DNA of 64,000 nucleotides from Flammula alnicola (Eukaryota > Basidiomycota > Agaricomycetes > Agaricales > Strophariaceae), in the NCBI GenBank assembly GCA_015499995.1, contig JADNRV010000023.1, forward strand, positions 310,001 to 374,000, given 5' to 3'. A model generated the notes under the pieces. That model did not search any database, was not told where the DNA came from, and worked only from the letters and a program-made list of their open reading frames with translations. Position 1 is the first letter of the stretch. Every line of letters begins with the position of its first letter. The translations under genes and the position numbers were made by a program. Positions 59,616-64,000 of this stretch are shown piece after piece.

Positions 59616-60835
59616 TCAGACATTCTTGAGATACACAATGAATCCGCCATACGCCTCAACGGGACACCATAGTTCGGCCACTGTGTTCAATAATGAGAAA
59701 TCACTTGAATAAGCAAACGATAAGCGAACGTACCTCGCGGTTTTTCTCTCAGTCGTTGCCACTTCAGTCTTTGCTCTGTTGAGGACCTTCTGGAATTCAG
59801 TGACGCGATATCTCATTCTGGAGTGCATATATGCCTTGGAGCACTTGATATGATAGTGCAAGTAGTCTCGGAACAATTGGATCTGTGAAATAGTCGCCGC
59901 TGTGGTTGATGGGTTGCTGAAATGGCGAGGGAAAAGCACGAAGGTAACATATCCAATCTCCTCGCTGTTACGAAGACCTGGAATGTGACGGATTTCAAGG
60001 GGAGGATCGCGGCTTGAGTACAGAACTTGAGGGGCGTTTTGAATGGATGGTTGACGACGAGCATCGACAAATTCCTGGGCAGCAGACATATGAGCGAAAT
60101 CGTCGACATCTAGAAACAAAACACACCTGTAAGAACACTTTCCCGAATATTCTGTCCGTTTCTTCTCGAAAGACAGTCGAGAATATAACGGTGACGCGAT
60201 CAGGGGCTGCCTGGATGTACATCGCTTCTTCATCTCGGTAATGGACCTGCATAAGCTCGCCCTGACCCCCTGTAGCTTCCAGTTGCTTCTGGGTCTCAAA
60301 TCCGCGTTCGAAGGGGGCGGCAAGGGCGTTACGCTTCAACAGCGCGAGCGACATGACAAAGGCATCGCGAGACTCTGTTATAATCCTCAATTCCTCGTAT
60401 GATGTGGATACAACCCGCAGATACGTACCAGGATCGGTAGGTACCTGCTCCAGATCAATCTCCAAACTAACATTGTATTCCGGCTCGACTTGACTCGAAA
60501 GGAGGGAACCATATTCGCGTCGTAGAATATCAAGAGCTCCATATTGCACAAGTTCGTCCCAGCAGCGGATGTTCATCGACAGGAGTAAGGCTGTCTTGCG
60601 CTCTGGCGTCGACAAATGGAAACGAACGTTATCGTAATCGACAAACACGACATCTAGAGAACCAGGCCTTCGAGAGATAAAATTGATTCTCAGATGATTC
60701 AACAAAAATGGCTTACTTTTGTAATTTCTCCGAGATGGTAGTTTGAATGATAACATTATGGGGCTTCGCGGATAGACAAGTGAGCTTCTTGTCTTATGAT
60801 ATCTATAAGACATTATTTACCTCCAACAAAATCAT
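59616..60835 (-). CDS. ARPC2: Arp2/3 complex 34-kDa subunit
   Basis: p34-Arc, one of the two central scaffold subunits of the actin-nucleating Arp2/3 complex. Exon 1 is MILLE, from the ATG at 60835-60833, with a donor GTAAAT. The next exon carries [16 protein letters not shown] and splices to [20 protein letters not shown]. Later blocks are [86 protein letters not shown] and [11 protein letters not shown]. The last exon encodes a short tail ending at 59,616 (VYLKNV). The [15 protein letters not shown] block is diagnostic. It looks intact. Confidence 0.93.
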
Positions 60836-61447
60836 TCTGGCATATAGATGTACAAGTATACGAGTTGAAATGGCACTGTCAGAAGTCCAAAGTGGTGATG
60901 GATAGAGTAGAGGTGTTCAATTGCTGTGCCGCAGGGTCTTCTCGTCATCCCGATTAGGCATGAATGGAATTTGGAACTCCGCCACGCGCGCTCGTCTCAC
61001 CGGTCCGACCAAGTGTACGCCGTGGCTCAGTTCTTCACATTCTTCAAGTGAGAAGTCTGGCAAGTCGAAAACATATTTATCTTTCCAAAGAACCCATTCT
61101 AATTAAATTCTTGGAGCACTTAGCAATACAGCGGTTCCGTCGCGCACAAGTCGCGCTTGTCCGAGGCACCGAGAGATTCAGGAGTTGCTGTGCCCCGCGT
61201 TGGCCCCGCGAAATACATTCAGAAATAGCATAAAATTCAAAACATCTCCGTGGATATGGAGACTTTGAATCTGCTTAAGTGTCGTTTGGATTTCTTGGGG
61301 ATTGACAAGTTACGTCGGGTACTATATAATTAAGTACGGTGGAATATGGGTATTTATTCGCGACTTGACTATCAAGGTATAATGGCAGACGGGTACATTC
61401 TTACTATGATCGCTCGGCGGTAGTGTGATACGAAGGCACCATTGAAA
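60836..61447. other. Intergenic region between ARPC2 and the membrane-protein gene
   Basis: Holds the ARPC2 promoter and the 3' end of the next gene. Short open frames near 60,920-61,230 are unsupported. No tRNA or repeat found. Confidence 0.4.
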
Positions 61448-63945
61448 CTACAGAAGCGGTAGATCTTCGGACGCCTGGAGGGGACTTCGTCTGGACCGTT
61501 TACCAGAAGGGCCTGCTTGACTCGACGACTGCTCCAAAAGATTGGAAGTTGAATTCAACTGCCTTGGCTGCGAGGTATTTGAAGGGGAAATTCCCTTCGG
61601 GTCGACTGGGGGAATGGTGCTGTAGACCAGCCTGGGAGCGCCCTCCGGGTTATCCTCAAAAGGTGTCAGGCCGATCATGTCGGTTTGGTGGTTTATGAAC
61701 GCATTCGCTGTCTTGCGTCTTCTCCAGAGAAGTAAGGCGACCACGGCGAGGACAAGCACGAACAGAACTCCTATGGTTACTCCAACAACTTTCCCTACTG
61801 GAGTATTCGACTTCTTCGGTGTAGCACTGCAAAAATTGGCTAGTAAGTAGCAGAGCGCGAGGAAAGGATCTGACATACCTCTGGGCTGCAGCATTCTATA
61901 TAAATTCAAAGTTCATAGGCAATTGGTCTCAGTAAGCAATGGAGAGTGTGAGAAGGAAATTTGATGACATACCGTACCAGTGCCAGTGGACGAGGGGTTT
62001 GTCGATGAAGTACTCGATGAAGTAACGCTGGTGCTAGACGATGATGCTGAACGAGTGCTAAGCGTTGGAAGAGGTGGGGGTCCGCCACCTTCACTAGTCA
62101 CGGAGAACTAAGAACAATGAGTATCGAAGTCGAATGGTCAACGGAGATGAAGAACTTACGAAAATGGCATCATCAATTGCTCCATGCTCTATGACAGGCA
62201 TCAAAGCAGGTTGATGATTGGCTGCCGACACAATGGAGGAGAGTCGATAAAAGCCGATAGGAAGTCCGCTATCCACAGTACCCGTAACTACTCCACCAAC
62301 GGGGCCAATGGCATCAATTGTCTTGAAGAAATTGAAAAAAAGAGGATCGGTGGGGGTCTGGTCGTCGGATGGAATTGTCTCAATCACGACAAAGACGTGA
62401 CCTATTATTTGACCCGACGGATTCAACTGCTGTGGAGCGGAAAGAAAGTTTGTGGCTGGATTGGTAATTTTTCCGAAGCCAAAATTAGTGATGTTGAGGG
62501 ATATGTCGAAACTGGTATTTTCCTTCAAGGTGTCGTTGAATGCCGGGCTCGTAAATTTGACAGAGGGCTGAGTTAATAATACTAAGCCAGCTAGTAGTAA
62601 ACAAATAACGAAAATAAACATACCATATTCTGCATTGAAGGCAGAATTCCCATAGGCGCTGGATTGCAAGATTCCGTCGATAACTGCGAGCCATTCGTGA
62701 GGGGTACGTTTTGTAGAGCAGCACAATAATTTATAAAATTATTCGTCGAAGTCAGCGAGGGGGAGAAACCTTTATGGGTTTGAGAGAACGATCAAGGTTC
62801 ATAGATTAGAGGCTCACCGTTAGCTGCAGCATTATCCGACTGCAAGCCATTTTGTGTGAATCCCGACGCAATGACAGAAGAGTCTAGAATTAGAGAAGTA
62901 GTTGGATCTTGTCTTCGCGTTCTTGCTCCCATTGGGCGGCGGCTTTCACGTGCCTGACGCGACGATGTTGTTTGAAGATGTGTGTTATTTTTCCATCGTC
63001 GCCTGATCTCCTCAACTTCCCTTTTGCTGTTATTCACCACTGTAAACTAAGGGTTGTAATTATTTTAATTTGATGCAACACTCGAAATAACAGGTGCGCA
63101 CATAGACCACGTCGTTCAATGAACCACGTATCAGAGTTCCTACGACGACAGGTTGGTGGTTGGCGGCATGCACGCTTGCGGTCATTCTGTAGAATCCTTG
63201 AGGTAAACTGAGTTGTGATTGAGGGGTAGTCGCCGGAACTTCTGCAAAAAATGCAAATTTTGTTGGATCCGTGGGGGACCCCTGGCCAAAGGAGTCCAAT
63301 TCATCTACAACAAGATGATAATGTCCAATGACAAACCCATCCGAGCTAAGTTGCTGAGGAGCCGCGAGGAAGTTCTCTTGCGAATTAGCCACATTGCCAG
63401 TGGTCATGTTACTTGTTGCGAAAGCCACTGTGATGGGTGAATCTGCAGTGAAGACGTCGCCATTTCTCGGCTGTGCAAATCTCGTTGCGGGCATATGCTG
63501 AGTGCTCGGTATATGACCCATAGGGGCAGGATTGCATGAGCTGAGCTCCAGTTGTTTACCGTTCGTAATAGGAAGATTGGGCACAGTCGTGCAAAAATTG
63601 ATGAAGTTATTGGTCGAGGTCAACGACGGATTTTGAAGCTGATCTATTGAAGGTCGGTCATGTCATCTGTTTCGCCATTTCTCTGGACATACCGCCACTG
63701 GAACCGCTCTGTCCGTCATCAGCAAATCCTTTGGCGATAACTTGTGGAACCAGAGTCGTTGATGACTGTGATGTATCTTGGCGAGGAGTTTGTCTTCTTC
63801 GAGAAGTCTTAGCACCTATAAAAAAGGCATTACTCTATCAAATGAATGTTACAGGAGTTGCTGCAAGACATACTGAGAACGATTTCCTGTTCTTTTCGAT
63901 AGAAGGGACAGTTCCAAGCTGTTCTAAAAAACGTTGATCTGCCAT
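61448..63945 (-). CDS. Single-pass membrane protein with two copies of a fungal extracellular domain
   Basis: Joined exons encode two similar domains followed by a membrane anchor. Domain 1 (63.65-63.1 kb) reads TSTNNFINFCTTVPNLPITN, SSCNPAPMGHIPSTQHMPA, ENFLAAPQQLSSDGFVIGHY, GFYRMTASVHAANHQPVV and GSLNDVVY. Domain 2 (62.8-62.15 kb) has the same order: NNFINYCAALQNVPLTNGS, ESCNPAPMGILPSMQNM, NFLSAPQQLNPSGQIIGHVF, GFYRLSSIVSAANHQPAL and GAIDDAIF. Each is preceded by a basic, Gln/Ser-rich linker (RRRQTPRQD; RTRRQDPTTS). A Ser/Thr-rich stalk (62.1-61.97 kb) leads to one membrane helix, VVGVTIGVLFVLVLAVVALL, then RRRK and a hydrophilic tail. I know this domain as a common secreted basidiomycete family without assigned function. 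The proposed start, MADQRFLEQ at 63945, lacks a signal peptide, so an upstream exon beyond the window edge is likely. Confidence 0.72.
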
Positions 63946-64000
63946 GTCCCTCGAAAGTTGTTGACAAGGCTTGAAAAGAACGAAGTATAAGAGAGCAGTT

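Overview
The window is nuclear DNA from a filamentous basidiomycete, most likely an Agaricomycete (mushroom-forming fungus). The genes are dense and broken by many short introns of roughly 50-60 nt with GTNNGT donors. Protein families that I know from Agaricomycetes are present. The conserved genes (ACC1, Arp2/3 p34, PAF1, PHF5A/Rds3, UFD4, RPS4, RPL43) are all eukaryotic and fungal in type. No CRISPR array, bacterial operon, rRNA or convincing tRNA was seen. CDS coordinates are gene spans including introns. Splice joins were worked out by eye and individual exon edges may be off.

Layout. 0-4.7 kb: 5' end of a SAM-dependent methyltransferase gene (-), RPF1 (+), carnitine O-acetyltransferase (-). 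5.6-6.3 kb: a decayed copy of an Agaricomycete-type orphan family. 7.2-16.4 kb: a giant multi-exon gene (-) encoding a GBP/VLIG-like GTPase joined to a Cys/His-rich region and a von Willebrand A domain. 16.7-18.9 kb: an RBR E3 ubiquitin ligase (+) with an unusual N-terminal domain, divergent from the GTPase across 288 bp. 19.2-22.9 kb: a PB1 plus multi-ZZ protein (+) resembling selective-autophagy receptors. 23.0-23.6 kb: PHF5A/Rds3 (-). 23.7-26.9 kb: an AT-rich repeat island bounded by two identical 76-bp direct repeats. 26.9-33.6 kb: UFD4/TRIP12 HECT ligase (-). 33.8-35.8 kb: class III aminotransferase (-). 36.5-39.2 kb: SNM1/PSO2 nuclease (+). 39.3-40.5 kb: RPS4 (-), followed by a WDR83-like relic. 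41.2-42.9 kb: triose-phosphate-transporter-family protein (-). 43.2-44.9 kb: SFH5-type CRAL-TRIO protein (+). 45.3-45.8 kb: RPL43 (+). 46.3-58.9 kb: PAF1, TFIP11/Spp382 and ACC1 in tandem (-). 59.6-60.8 kb: ARPC2 (-). 61.4-63.9 kb: a membrane protein with a duplicated extracellular domain (-).

Most of the window is housekeeping. The part most worth attention is 7-23 kb. A GBP-like large GTPase, an RBR ubiquitin ligase and a PB1/ZZ adaptor are adjacent, and the first two share a short divergent promoter. In animals the corresponding three classes (GBPs, E3 ligases, p62/NBR1-like receptors) act together in cell-autonomous defence and selective autophagy. Whether the fungal neighbours work together is a hypothesis raised by linkage and domain content, not something the sequence proves.
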